A stretch of DNA of 64,000 nucleotides from an uncultured Bacteroidota bacterium (GTDB lineage: Bacteria; Bacteroidota; Bacteroidia; Bacteroidales; UBA12481), in the NCBI GenBank assembly GCA_903851365.1, contig CAINOB010000064.1, positions 115,088-179,087 of the forward strand, in the 5' to 3' direction. The notes under the pieces are model-generated. The model saw nothing but the letters and a program-made list of their open reading frames with translations. It was not told the DNA's origin and did not search any database. Positions within the stretch are counted from its first letter, which is position 1, and every line of letters begins with the position of its first letter. This document shows, piece after piece, positions 1 to 7,594 of this stretch. A program made the position numbers and the translations under genes.

Positions 1-746
1 CAGAAACCAATGATGGCTGCTCCGAAAAAGACACCCACACCAGGAAATTTATCGTACCAAGGGTCACCTTTGGAATGAATGAGGTGCATATTATTTCCTG
101 CATACTTGGTTACTTCGTGCCAGCCGTCGATAATGCCGCCACCACCGACTTTCAGGAGCCCGAGGATCAAAATCGTAAAAGCGCCAACGATCAGAATCGG
201 AGTCTGAATCACCGAGATGGTCATAATCCCTTTCATGCCTCCGAGTACAGTAAATATCCCGGTAAGCAGAACCAGTCCGATAGCTCCGTACCAGAAATCA
301 ATACCCAGCACCGATTCGAGAAAAATCCCACCGGTGAAAGCTGTTACCGAAACTTTTGTCAACACATAGCTTATCAGGGTAATGATCGACAAAGTTGAGC
401 TGGTATTCTTATTGTATCTTTTCAGGAGAAACTCGGGCATGGTAAATACTTTACTATGGGCATAAAATGGAACGAATACCCAACCCAGAACGAGAATCAT
501 CCAACCCTGCATTTCCCAGTGAGCCATGGCCAATCCGCTTTCAGCACCGGCGCCTGCCAAGCCTACAAGATGTTCCGAACCGATATTAGCGGCAAAAATA
601 GCCGCACCCACGGCAAGCCAGGTTTCACTTCGGCCGGATAGAAAATAATCACTCGTATCATCTTTACCCCGTTTAACAACCCAAATTACTATTCCAATCA
701 GGCAGAACAGGAAAATGAGAATGATCGCCCAGTCAAGTATTGCCAT
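1..746 (-). CDS. Sodium:solute symporter (SGLT/SSS family), N-terminal part
   Basis: This inner-membrane Na+-coupled transporter is cut by the left edge of the window; about 248 N-terminal residues are visible. Reading the minus strand from the ATG at 744-746 gives MAILDWAIILIFLFCLIG, a first membrane helix. A charged loop (VKRGKDDTSDYFLSGRSE) and the motif AAIFAANIGSEHLVGLAGAG follow, typical of the SSS family's sugar-transporter (SGLT) branch. Further hydrophobic segments follow (TLSIITLISYVLTKVSVTAF, YGAIGLVLLTGIFTVLGGMK). SGLT-type members usually import sugars or polyols, which fits the glycoside hydrolases to the right, but the substrate cannot be read from sequence. It is transcribed divergently from the hydrolase at 820, with an inverted repeat between them. 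Confidence 0.93.
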   Translation of the reverse strand, partial: MAILDWAIILIFLFCLIGIVIWVVKRGKDDTSDYFLSGRSETWLAVGAAIFAANIGSEHLVGLAGAGAESGLAMAHWEMQGWMILVLGWVFVPFYAHSKVFTMPEFLLKRYNKNTSSTLSIITLISYVLTKVSVTAFTGGIFLESVLGIDFWYGAIGLVLLTGIFTVLGGMKGIMTISVIQTPILIVGAFTILILGLLKVGGGGIIDGWHEVTKYAGNNMHLIHSKGDPWYDKFPGVGVFFGAAIIGF

Positions 747-776
747 AGTATTTTTAATTAAATTTCGATAAAGATA

Positions 777-805
777 GGAATAAATGTACATTTAACATTT
801 ATTCC
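777..805. promoter_or_regulatory. Perfect 10-bp inverted repeat between divergent genes (candidate operator)
   Basis: Arms GGAATAAATG (777-786) and CATTTATTCC (796-805) are perfect reverse complements with a 9-bp spacer. Nested inside is a second perfect palindrome, TAAATGTACATTTA (781-794). The element lies between the divergent symporter (start 746) and hydrolase (start 820), where a dimeric regulator could control both. A role as operator is inference; no local regulator gene is obviously paired with it. Confidence 0.45.
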
Positions 806-819
806 AAAAATGAAATAAA

Positions 820-1698
820 ATGACCGCCGGATCTGCAATAATTCTGTTCTTTCTCAGGCTGTTAAACGCAAAAAAGTTCTTTTCGAACCAATTCAAAAAT
901 CCCCCACGGGGCTCCGGACATTTTAAAAAAGAAAAATTTGGCAGCCAGTTCATCACGGAAGTATGGACCGTGGAAGGGTTCGATGTAATTACCATTAAAA
1001 GCAGTGCCAGTCCATCGGGCCAGCACATCGTATTTTTTCATGGGGGAGCTTATGCCGTTGAGGCATCCGCCATCCATCGTCAGATTGTCAAAGCATTTGT
1101 GTTAAAGCATGGTTTTACTGTAACTTTCATCGATTACCCGAAAGCGCCGGAGCACACCTTCGAAACTACCCACCGCGTGATCCTTGAAGCTTATCAGGAT
1201 ATCATCATAAAAAACCCAACCGATGAAATCTACTTTTTCGGCGACTCGGCGGGTGGAGGCTTAGCCCTGGCATTCCTTCAGGTTTTACGGGACAAGAAGG
1301 TTATTCCGATGCCGAAGAAAACCATTCTGATGTCGCCCTGGGTGGATGTCACCATGGGAAATAACAATATCAGTGAATATGTAACTAAAGATCCTATTTT
1401 AACTGTCGACGGATTGAATATTGCAGGAAAAAGGTATGCCGGTAGTGGTGATGCGAAAAATCCGCTGATTTCTCCGATTTATGGTGAAATGGCTGGTCTT
1501 GGACTGATTCAAATTTTCATCGGAACAAACGAAATTCTCTATCCCGACTGCATGAAACTTGCCGAAAAACTGGAGCAGGCACTCGGGAGTTCTGTTGAGT
1601 TGATCGTGGAACCCGGAATGATACATGATTGGATTATCATGCCGACCAGCGAAAGCAAAAAAACGATAAACCAGATGGCGGAGTTTTACCGGAGGTGA
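820..1698 (+). CDS. Alpha/beta-hydrolase fold-3 (hormone-sensitive-lipase-like) esterase
   Basis: This is a 292-residue alpha/beta hydrolase of the HSL/acetyl-esterase type. It shows the oxyanion-hole motif HGGAY at residues 74-78, the nucleophile elbow GDSAGGG with Ser143, and a C-terminal catalytic His in IHDW (His269). The acid usually found as Asp in GxxDxL appears as GTNEIL, so Glu238 may serve as the acid. The N-terminus (AIILFFLRLLNA) is hydrophobic and could be a membrane anchor. In a glycan-degrading neighbourhood a deacetylase role on sugar or small acyl esters is plausible, but the substrate is unknown. Its end overlaps the convergent GH106 gene by 13 bp. Confidence 0.88.
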   Translation: MTAGSAIILFFLRLLNAKKFFSNQFKNPPRGSGHFKKEKFGSQFITEVWTVEGFDVITIKSSASPSGQHIVFFHGGAYAVEASAIHRQIVKAFVLKHGFTVTFIDYPKAPEHTFETTHRVILEAYQDIIIKNPTDEIYFFGDSAGGGLALAFLQVLRDKKVIPMPKKTILMSPWVDVTMGNNNISEYVTKDPILTVDGLNIAGKRYAGSGDAKNPLISPIYGEMAGLGLIQIFIGTNEILYPDCMKLAEKLEQALGSSVELIVEPGMIHDWIIMPTSESKKTINQMAEFYRR

Positions 1699-4610
1699 GA
1701 AACTTTTATTTCTACCGGCCCGAGAAGGCCTGATTCGCGAAGATATTTTTCAGCATCAGGTGCATTGAACTTTATAATATTCGTTTTTGTCAGTCTTTTT
1801 TCAGCTGGCAATTTACCATCGCCAATCAAACGGTTGACCCACAAATTCACCACCTCCACCTCCAGCTCATTGGTTCCTGACCTCACCCAGTTTGAAATAT
1901 CGAACCGAAACGGGGCGCACCACATCACTTGCGACTGATAGCCGTTGATTTTGATTGAGGCCATTTCCTGAACATTGCCGAGATCAAGCATCAGCTTTTG
2001 GCCCTTAATATCCTTTGCCGACAGGTTGAATTTTTTAAAGTAATGTGCTGCTCCGGAATAATAACGGATACCCTGATCGGCAAATTCGGTCCATGATTTT
2101 AGTCCGTCGATTTCCACTTTTTCAGGGGCACCCCATTTTGGATCAAAGTGAAGCTCCCATTGACCATTGAGTTCCATTAACCTGGTGGGTGGCTCCTCAG
2201 TAAATGACCCTTCTTCCCCGTTTTTAGCAGCTTTTTCAGGTAATCGACCCGATTTAAAAATTACGAAAATCGATCCTTCGGAGGCAAAATGCAGCGGTAT
2301 ATATATTTGTCCGTTCTCCTCGCGATAGCTGGAGACTTCCTTCATTTCCCCGGTCACCGGATCCCAGATTTGCGGCACTTTCCCGTTGACCCGGAAGCTG
2401 GCCATAACATCCTCATTGTTTGCTAATCTGTTTGCGATAAAGAAGATATCATCCGTGGCGGTTGTACGATGAATGTAATCGAGGAAAGTCTCCGCCCGCT
2501 GGCTATGATATCCGAAATCAGGCAGCACCTTCATTGCAGCAAGTACCTCATTGATATTTTGTCCCCAGATCACCCGACCCTTGCCTACCCTGTTTTCGGT
2601 GACTGTTGTACCATCGATTTTGCCCCATAAACGACTGGCAATGGTACTCAATTCACTGTCATAAGCAGGATAACCCGTTAGCCCGGTAGCTTCCGACGGA
2701 CGGGGTCCGATCACCGTCATTCCTGCATTAACCAATGAATCGATTTTTTTCAAAACGCTTAGACTGATTGCCTTTTCCGGCGTCAGCATCAGAATCCGAT
2801 AGCTCATGCCATCGGGTAAAACAATCCTGCTGCCATCAAAGGAAAGGCGGTTAAGAATAACATCCTCAGAGCATTTATCCCAGTCGTAACCGAATTTCAA
2901 TTCAGGCAAATCCTCTTTAAGAAAAACAAAATTCGGAACATCATCGCCATAATAACAGAGTACATCAGCCACAAATAATCCTTGCTGCAATAGGTAACTG
3001 CAGCGATCGAGGTAACTGATAAAATCTTTGGATTGTTCCCACCAGGTGACATTCGGGTTCAGGTGGGTTCCGGCAAAATACTCATTGCCCGGACGACCGA
3101 ACTCCTTGGGTGAAGAGGTGAAGGTATGCCAAACGATGCGATTTACCCCTGAACAAAAAATACGATCGATATTTCCTTTCAGATCTTTTGGCGAGCGTTC
3201 CCATTGTGGGCCGATACTCGTTGGCCCTTCGGCTGCTACAAAGCGCTTGCCATTGGTATGAGCCACACTGGCGCTTTGCCGAACGGAGAGCCTCTCATCG
3301 TCCTTTACGCGATGGGTATTTGAGACCGCCCAAAATTCGCCTTGCGGAAAATCACTGATTGCCATTACCTTGAGTCCATCGACCGGGGCCGAGTGAGGCC
3401 CGCCGGATTCTGGATGAATGCCCAATCCATATTTATGAGCGACGTTATAGAATTGCCGGTAATGATTTTCGTTCACGCAATCACCAATAGTTTTCCTGAA
3501 ATCATGTAAAAAGCGGTCAGTGACATCGCGGTTTTCAATGATCCGGCCGGCTAAAACAGGCATGAATTTATCCATATCATATCCCCTGAATTTCCGAAAT
3601 TCCTCAGGAAAGTTATCGGTCCAGTTAACCGTACCCATTTCCCAGCTGTCGGTCTGTAAAAACTTCACACTATGTCCGGCCGACTGTGCGGTTTCGATTA
3701 ACGGAATGATTACTGTTTTACTGAACAAATCGAAAGCTTTTTTACTCAGGTGATCAAGTGACAGCCCTTCCCATCCATCGCTGTTTGTTGAGGTGCGCGC
3801 TCCGGTGCAGGTGTAGCCATATCGGATAATTGTCCAGTTTCCGGCGGGAGCATCCCACTCCAACCTGCCGTTTTTAAAATTATTGGACAGGTCGATGACC
3901 TGGTCCTTTTTTATGGCTATGTCGCTTCCGTCGCCGGAAAAATCATCTCTCAATTCATGAAGAGGATAAATGCCTTTCCAGCCCATTGCATCATTGAAGG
4001 ATTTTTTCTTCCAGTTCTGAATTGCCTGATTCTGGACCGGCATGCCATCCACTTTAGGAATTGCCTGAACCATGATATCCCTGTATAACAATAGGGAATC
4101 AGGTTTTTTTAATTCGATGCTGATTTTTTGCCCACCGGCTACATCTGCTTCCGTCCACACCAGGTTCTTCATGGCAAATTCGGGAGTGATGGACGGTCCG
4201 CCCGGATTCCAGCCACTCTGGGCATTTACACTAAGCTCGATACCGATCCGATCGGCTTCCCTCACCGCATGTTTATACAGCTCCATCCAGGCCGGACTCA
4301 TGAAGACAGGCCCGGCTGGTGTTTTCAGGGCCACCTGATAATTTGAGCTTCCGGCATCAACAATCGATGCGCCACCGTACCCTTTTGCTTTCATTTCCTG
4401 CAGATCGCGCGTGATCGATTCTTTGGTAGCCATGCTGTTCAGCCACCACCAGTAGCAGCGCAAACGCGACTCGGGCGGAGGGTTTAAGAAGCCCGCTTTT
4501 AACTGATCATAGCTTAGAAACCGATCGGTTAGTATTCCACGATTTCCACTTTGCGCCTGAAGTTGAAAGCTCAGGGTTGAAGCTATGATTATTAGGAAAA
4601 TTCTATTCAT
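1686..4610 (-). CDS. Secreted GH106-like alpha-L-rhamnosidase
   Basis: The product (974 residues from the chosen start) is a large exported glycosidase. After the signal peptide MNRIFLIIIASTLSFQLQAQ it reads LKAGFLNPPPESRLRCYWWW, then TKESITRDLQEMKAKGYGGA, the characteristic start of GH106 (alpha-L-rhamnosidases such as those acting on pectic rhamnogalacturonan). The C-terminal 150 residues look like a beta-sandwich (LDLGNVQEMASIKINGYQ), as in GH2-type jelly rolls. An in-frame ATG at 4661 would add 17 residues, but 4610 gives a normal signal peptide and lies downstream of a weak TACTTTCG -7-like motif (4649-4656, minus strand). It sits between the esterase and the two-component system. Rhamnose specificity is inferred from the family. 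Confidence 0.85.
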   Translation of the reverse strand: MNRIFLIIIASTLSFQLQAQSGNRGILTDRFLSYDQLKAGFLNPPPESRLRCYWWWLNSMATKESITRDLQEMKAKGYGGASIVDAGSSNYQVALKTPAGPVFMSPAWMELYKHAVREADRIGIELSVNAQSGWNPGGPSITPEFAMKNLVWTEADVAGGQKISIELKKPDSLLLYRDIMVQAIPKVDGMPVQNQAIQNWKKKSFNDAMGWKGIYPLHELRDDFSGDGSDIAIKKDQVIDLSNNFKNGRLEWDAPAGNWTIIRYGYTCTGARTSTNSDGWEGLSLDHLSKKAFDLFSKTVIIPLIETAQSAGHSVKFLQTDSWEMGTVNWTDNFPEEFRKFRGYDMDKFMPVLAGRIIENRDVTDRFLHDFRKTIGDCVNENHYRQFYNVAHKYGLGIHPESGGPHSAPVDGLKVMAISDFPQGEFWAVSNTHRVKDDERLSVRQSASVAHTNGKRFVAAEGPTSIGPQWERSPKDLKGNIDRIFCSGVNRIVWHTFTSSPKEFGRPGNEYFAGTHLNPNVTWWEQSKDFISYLDRCSYLLQQGLFVADVLCYYGDDVPNFVFLKEDLPELKFGYDWDKCSEDVILNRLSFDGSRIVLPDGMSYRILMLTPEKAISLSVLKKIDSLVNAGMTVIGPRPSEATGLTGYPAYDSELSTIASRLWGKIDGTTVTENRVGKGRVIWGQNINEVLAAMKVLPDFGYHSQRAETFLDYIHRTTATDDIFFIANRLANNEDVMASFRVNGKVPQIWDPVTGEMKEVSSYREENGQIYIPLHFASEGSIFVIFKSGRLPEKAAKNGEEGSFTEEPPTRLMELNGQWELHFDPKWGAPEKVEIDGLKSWTEFADQGIRYYSGAAHYFKKFNLSAKDIKGQKLMLDLGNVQEMASIKINGYQSQVMWCAPFRFDISNWVRSGTNELEVEVVNLWVNRLIGDGKLPAEKRLTKTNIIKFNAPDAEKYLRESGLLGPVEIKVSHLR

Positions 4611-4731
4611 TTCAACTTTCAACTTTTTAACTAAATCATGGATAGAAACGAAAGTACTCATCAGGTAAAATTAATATAGTTATCGATTCTAAACTTCATG
4701 GCTGTTAACCAAAGGTGTCACTCGTCACTCT

Positions 4732-4766
4732 CTTCACAGATTCTTCACACAACCACTTCGCTTCTT
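4732..4766 (+). promoter_or_regulatory. Shared 35-bp upstream element, copy 1 (candidate response-regulator box)
   Basis: This 35-bp block begins 91 bp before the kinase start codon. It aligns without gaps at 26 of 35 positions to 7506-7540, which begins 89 bp before the next gene's start. It contains tandem CTTCACAGATT/CTTCACACAA half-sites about 11 bp apart and a TCGCTTCTT block at offset 26 that is identical in both copies. Tandem 10-11-bp half-sites are typical of OmpR-family regulators, and the adjacent operon encodes one. Confidence 0.5.
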
Positions 4767-4822
4767 GACACCTTATCAATGAAAATGATCCATTTTTAAG
4801 GTTAAGTCGATATCTTAACGTC

Positions 4823-6838
4823 ATGAAAGCCGGACCCGCCATCAACCGCCGCAACAGAATCCTGATATTTTACAGCCTGGCTATGCTGATACCCGGATTG
4901 GTGCTGGGATATCTGGCCTATCGGGGAATACTCAACGACCAGGCTCTGCGGGAAAAACAAACACGCCAGGAAATGGAATCTGTTTCCCGGGAATTTTTTG
5001 CAAACCTCGATTCATTATTCAATTTGCAGGTAAAGCTTGACCAGGATTCATTAATAAAGAAGGATGATCAGAGTTTTCTCCTCTCCTTTACAAATACCAC
5101 AGGTCAGAGAAAACGCATCATTCAGCACAAATTACTCTATCTGCCGGCCGACCAGCTTGAACCTCAGGCACGTAATGAAAACAGTCCAGATCAGTGGATA
5201 AAAGGCTGGGAGCTGGAGTATAAAGGGGCAAATCTGAAAGATGCTTATGATTTTTATAAAAGAATAGCGCTAACAGAAACTCTGCCGGAGAGTAAATTCA
5301 AGGCTCTCGTGGCAATGGCCCGTATCCGTAATAAGCAGGAAAAATCTTCTGAGGCAATTCAACTATATCGGGAAATCGCTCAAACATATGCTTCCTATAA
5401 ACTGAATGGACAAATTCCGGCAAATGCACTGGCGCTTTCTGAGATCGCCGCAATCAATTCCAGGTTACATGATGCATCGGCTTTAAAATCCACTATTGAT
5501 GAACTCACTGATTGTCTTATTCATCCCAAAACGGGATATAACAAGTCGCAATACCAATTTTTTAAAGACCTGGCCTCGGAGTACCGAAATTCGCATGACC
5601 CTGATTCGCTTGGCAAATTGCTTGATATTAAGCAACTGCAGACAGAACAATTGCTCCGGATTTTTGCAGAATCCGATATGCTGGGAAACAATTCATTGAA
5701 TGCAGCATTTCATCGGAAATTCATATTTCAGGATAATTTTAATGTAGCCTATAACACTTCGCTTTCCGCCTCCGGAGAAAATTGCAATGTGGTTCTTGAT
5801 CTTATCTCCTGGATGAACAAAAATCGTGACCGGATTTTTTCCGTGCTAAATCGGGAGAAGAACATTTATTGGAAAATTGCCGGAACGCAACCGTTAGCCA
5901 GTTTTACGAATAATGGGGATATGCCGGCCGACTGGCTGGCATTCAGTTTTCCTGAAAATCTTCCGCCCTGGAAACTGCAACTGGCCACCCGGAACATCGG
6001 CTGGCTGGCCACCCTTTTTCAACCGGGCAATGGAGTCTTTGTCCTGATTTTTACCTTCATCATTCTCATTATGCTGATGGGTCTTGCCTTTACCATCCAC
6101 ATCCTGAACCAGGAAATGAGGCTCAATAAGCTCAAAACCGAGTTTATCTCCAATGTTTCTCATGAGCTGAAAAGTCCGCTCACCTCGATGCGTCAGATGA
6201 CGGAAATGCTTCACGAAAAGCGCATCGATTCTGAAGATCAGCGCGATGATTATTATTCTATTATGCTCGACCAGAGTGAGCACCTGAGCCACCTGATCGA
6301 TAATATACTTGATTTTTCCCGGATGGAGGAGCATCGGAAATTGTATCATTTTGAACCACTCGATCTCGTGCCGGTGATTGAAAAAATGACCGATAATTTC
6401 AGACGGCAATTCAGCGAAAACGGATATGAATTCCAGCTTAAATCAGATACTCATCATATTCTTGCTATGGCTGATAAGGAAGCTTTCCGGCAGGTTTATT
6501 ACAATTTGATTGATAATGCGATCAAGTATTCGGGTAATTCGAGAAAGATTGAAATTTCGTTGGCCTTGCAAGGTGATCTATGTATTTCGATAAGGGATTT
6601 TGGGATCGGGATTGAGAGGAAGGATCTGGATAAGATTTTCGATCGGTTTTATCGGAGTGAGGAGAGTCAGAAGCTGGGAATCAAGGGAAGCGGGATCGGT
6701 CTAACGCTGGTCAAGCGGATTGTGGAGGCGCATGAGGGCAGGGTGAAAGTGGAGAGCCAACCAGGGAAAGGAACTGTAATATATATTTATCTACCTGTAT
6801 ATAAGGAGGGTATAAATGAAAAAGATACTTCTGATTGA
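4823..6838 (+). CDS. Membrane sensor histidine kinase
   Basis: This 671-residue transmembrane kinase has one helix near residues 12-32, a large extracytoplasmic sensor of about 370 residues, and a second helix near 400-425 (FVLIFTFIILIMLMGLAFTI). The HisKA segment NVSHELKSPLTSMRQM carries the phospho-accepting His447. The ATPase domain follows, with an N box (YNLIDNAIKYSG), DFGIGIERKDLDKIF and GSGIGLTLVKRIVEAHEG. All catalytic motifs appear intact. The sensor region includes TPR-like helical stretches (AMARIRNKQEKSSEAIQLYR). It overlaps the response regulator by 23 bp, so the two form one operon and a cognate pair. The ligand is unknown. Confidence 0.95.
   Translation: MKAGPAINRRNRILIFYSLAMLIPGLVLGYLAYRGILNDQALREKQTRQEMESVSREFFANLDSLFNLQVKLDQDSLIKKDDQSFLLSFTNTTGQRKRIIQHKLLYLPADQLEPQARNENSPDQWIKGWELEYKGANLKDAYDFYKRIALTETLPESKFKALVAMARIRNKQEKSSEAIQLYREIAQTYASYKLNGQIPANALALSEIAAINSRLHDASALKSTIDELTDCLIHPKTGYNKSQYQFFKDLASEYRNSHDPDSLGKLLDIKQLQTEQLLRIFAESDMLGNNSLNAAFHRKFIFQDNFNVAYNTSLSASGENCNVVLDLISWMNKNRDRIFSVLNREKNIYWKIAGTQPLASFTNNGDMPADWLAFSFPENLPPWKLQLATRNIGWLATLFQPGNGVFVLIFTFIILIMLMGLAFTIHILNQEMRLNKLKTEFISNVSHELKSPLTSMRQMTEMLHEKRIDSEDQRDDYYSIMLDQSEHLSHLIDNILDFSRMEEHRKLYHFEPLDLVPVIEKMTDNFRRQFSENGYEFQLKSDTHHILAMADKEAFRQVYYNLIDNAIKYSGNSRKIEISLALQGDLCISIRDFGIGIERKDLDKIFDRFYRSEESQKLGIKGSGIGLTLVKRIVEAHEGRVKVESQPGKGTVIYIYLPVYKEGINEKDTSD
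6803..6809 (+). promoter_or_regulatory. Strong Shine-Dalgarno site for the response regulator
   Basis: AAGGAGG lies 6 bases before the regulator ATG at 6816, inside the last codons of the kinase gene. Most genes in this window lack such a site, as expected for Bacteroidota, so this canonical ribosome-binding site is conspicuous and fixes the regulator's start. Confidence 0.75.
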
Positions 6839-7502
6839 GGATGATGCTGCCATCCGGAGGGCCTTGAACGATGATTTCACCCATGAGGGTTATGAGGTGG
6901 ATTTTGCCGTCAATGGGGAGGATGGTTTGAAAAAGGGGCAGAATCTGGACATTGATATCATTCTTCTCGACCTGATGTTGCCTGGGATCGACGGACTGGA
7001 GATCTGCAAAGAGCTAAGGAGGAAAGATATTGGTACACCGATAATCATGCTGACGGCAAAAAGTCAGGATTGGGATAAAGTGATTGGGCTTGAGCTGGGA
7101 GCTGATGATTATGTCACCAAGCCATTCAGTCCGCACGAATTGCGTTCGCGGGTTAAGGCAGTACTCCGCCGCACAGGTAAGGCGCTGAAATCAGAGTCAG
7201 GACATACTATTCAGCGGGGACCCTTTTTCCTGAACTCGATGAAGCATGAGTGCACCATGGAAAACGCCCCTTTATTACTTACGCAAATTGAATTTAACCT
7301 GATGGAATTGTTCCTTAGCCGGCCGGGAATCGTATTAAACCGCGATGAGATTCTGGATTATGTGTGGGGTGAAAATGTGGTGGTCACATCGAGAACCGTG
7401 GACACCCATATTGGTAATTTGCGACGGAAGATCGGCGATAATCCCGATGATCCGAAATGGATTTTCAGTGTCAGAAATCTGGGTTACAAATGGATCGGAT
7501 AA
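6816..7502 (+). CDS. OmpR/PhoB-family response regulator
   Basis: This 228-residue DNA-binding response regulator has an intact receiver domain: acidic pocket EDD at residues 8-10, phospho-acceptor Asp52 in LLDLMLPG, and the conserved Lys in DDYVTKPF. A winged-helix output domain follows (SRTVDTHIGNLRRKIGDNPD, then VRNLGYKW), which is diagnostic of the OmpR/PhoB class. It is translationally coupled to the kinase upstream and should be phosphorylated by it. The 35-bp element present before the kinase and again just after this gene suggests that it autoregulates the operon and activates or represses the gene at 7595; this is inference. Confidence 0.96.
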   Translation: MKKILLIEDDAAIRRALNDDFTHEGYEVDFAVNGEDGLKKGQNLDIDIILLDLMLPGIDGLEICKELRRKDIGTPIIMLTAKSQDWDKVIGLELGADDYVTKPFSPHELRSRVKAVLRRTGKALKSESGHTIQRGPFFLNSMKHECTMENAPLLLTQIEFNLMELFLSRPGIVLNRDEILDYVWGENVVVTSRTVDTHIGNLRRKIGDNPDDPKWIFSVRNLGYKWIG

Positions 7503-7505
7503 TAA

Positions 7506-7540
7506 CTTCATCGGTTCTTGACACGATTTCATCGCTTCTT
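7506..7540 (+). promoter_or_regulatory. Shared 35-bp upstream element, copy 2
   Basis: Second copy of the element at 4732-4766. The first 21 bases match at 16 positions (TTCTT and ACAC blocks conserved) and TCGCTTCTT is identical at the same offset. It starts 3 bp after the regulator stop codon and 25 bp before a -7-like motif at 7565. Position and similarity suggest that the regulator binds here to control the FISUMP/PQQ protein. Confidence 0.5.
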
Positions 7541-7564
7541 CAAGTCCGGGCAGGTGGCAGTATC

Positions 7565-7572
7565 TAATTTTG
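7565..7572 (+). promoter_or_regulatory. Bacteroidota -7 promoter motif (TAATTTTG)
   Basis: TAATTTTG fits TAnnTTTG exactly, 22 bp before the ATG at 7595 and downstream of the shared 35-bp element. No clear -33 element is visible, which would fit a promoter that needs an activator. Confidence 0.5.
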
Positions 7573-7594
7573 GATAGTACCAAAAATCAAGATC

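Noticed and set aside
75..641. Two short plus-strand frames
   Set aside because: They are antisense to the symporter coding sequence, which shows clear family motifs on the other strand.
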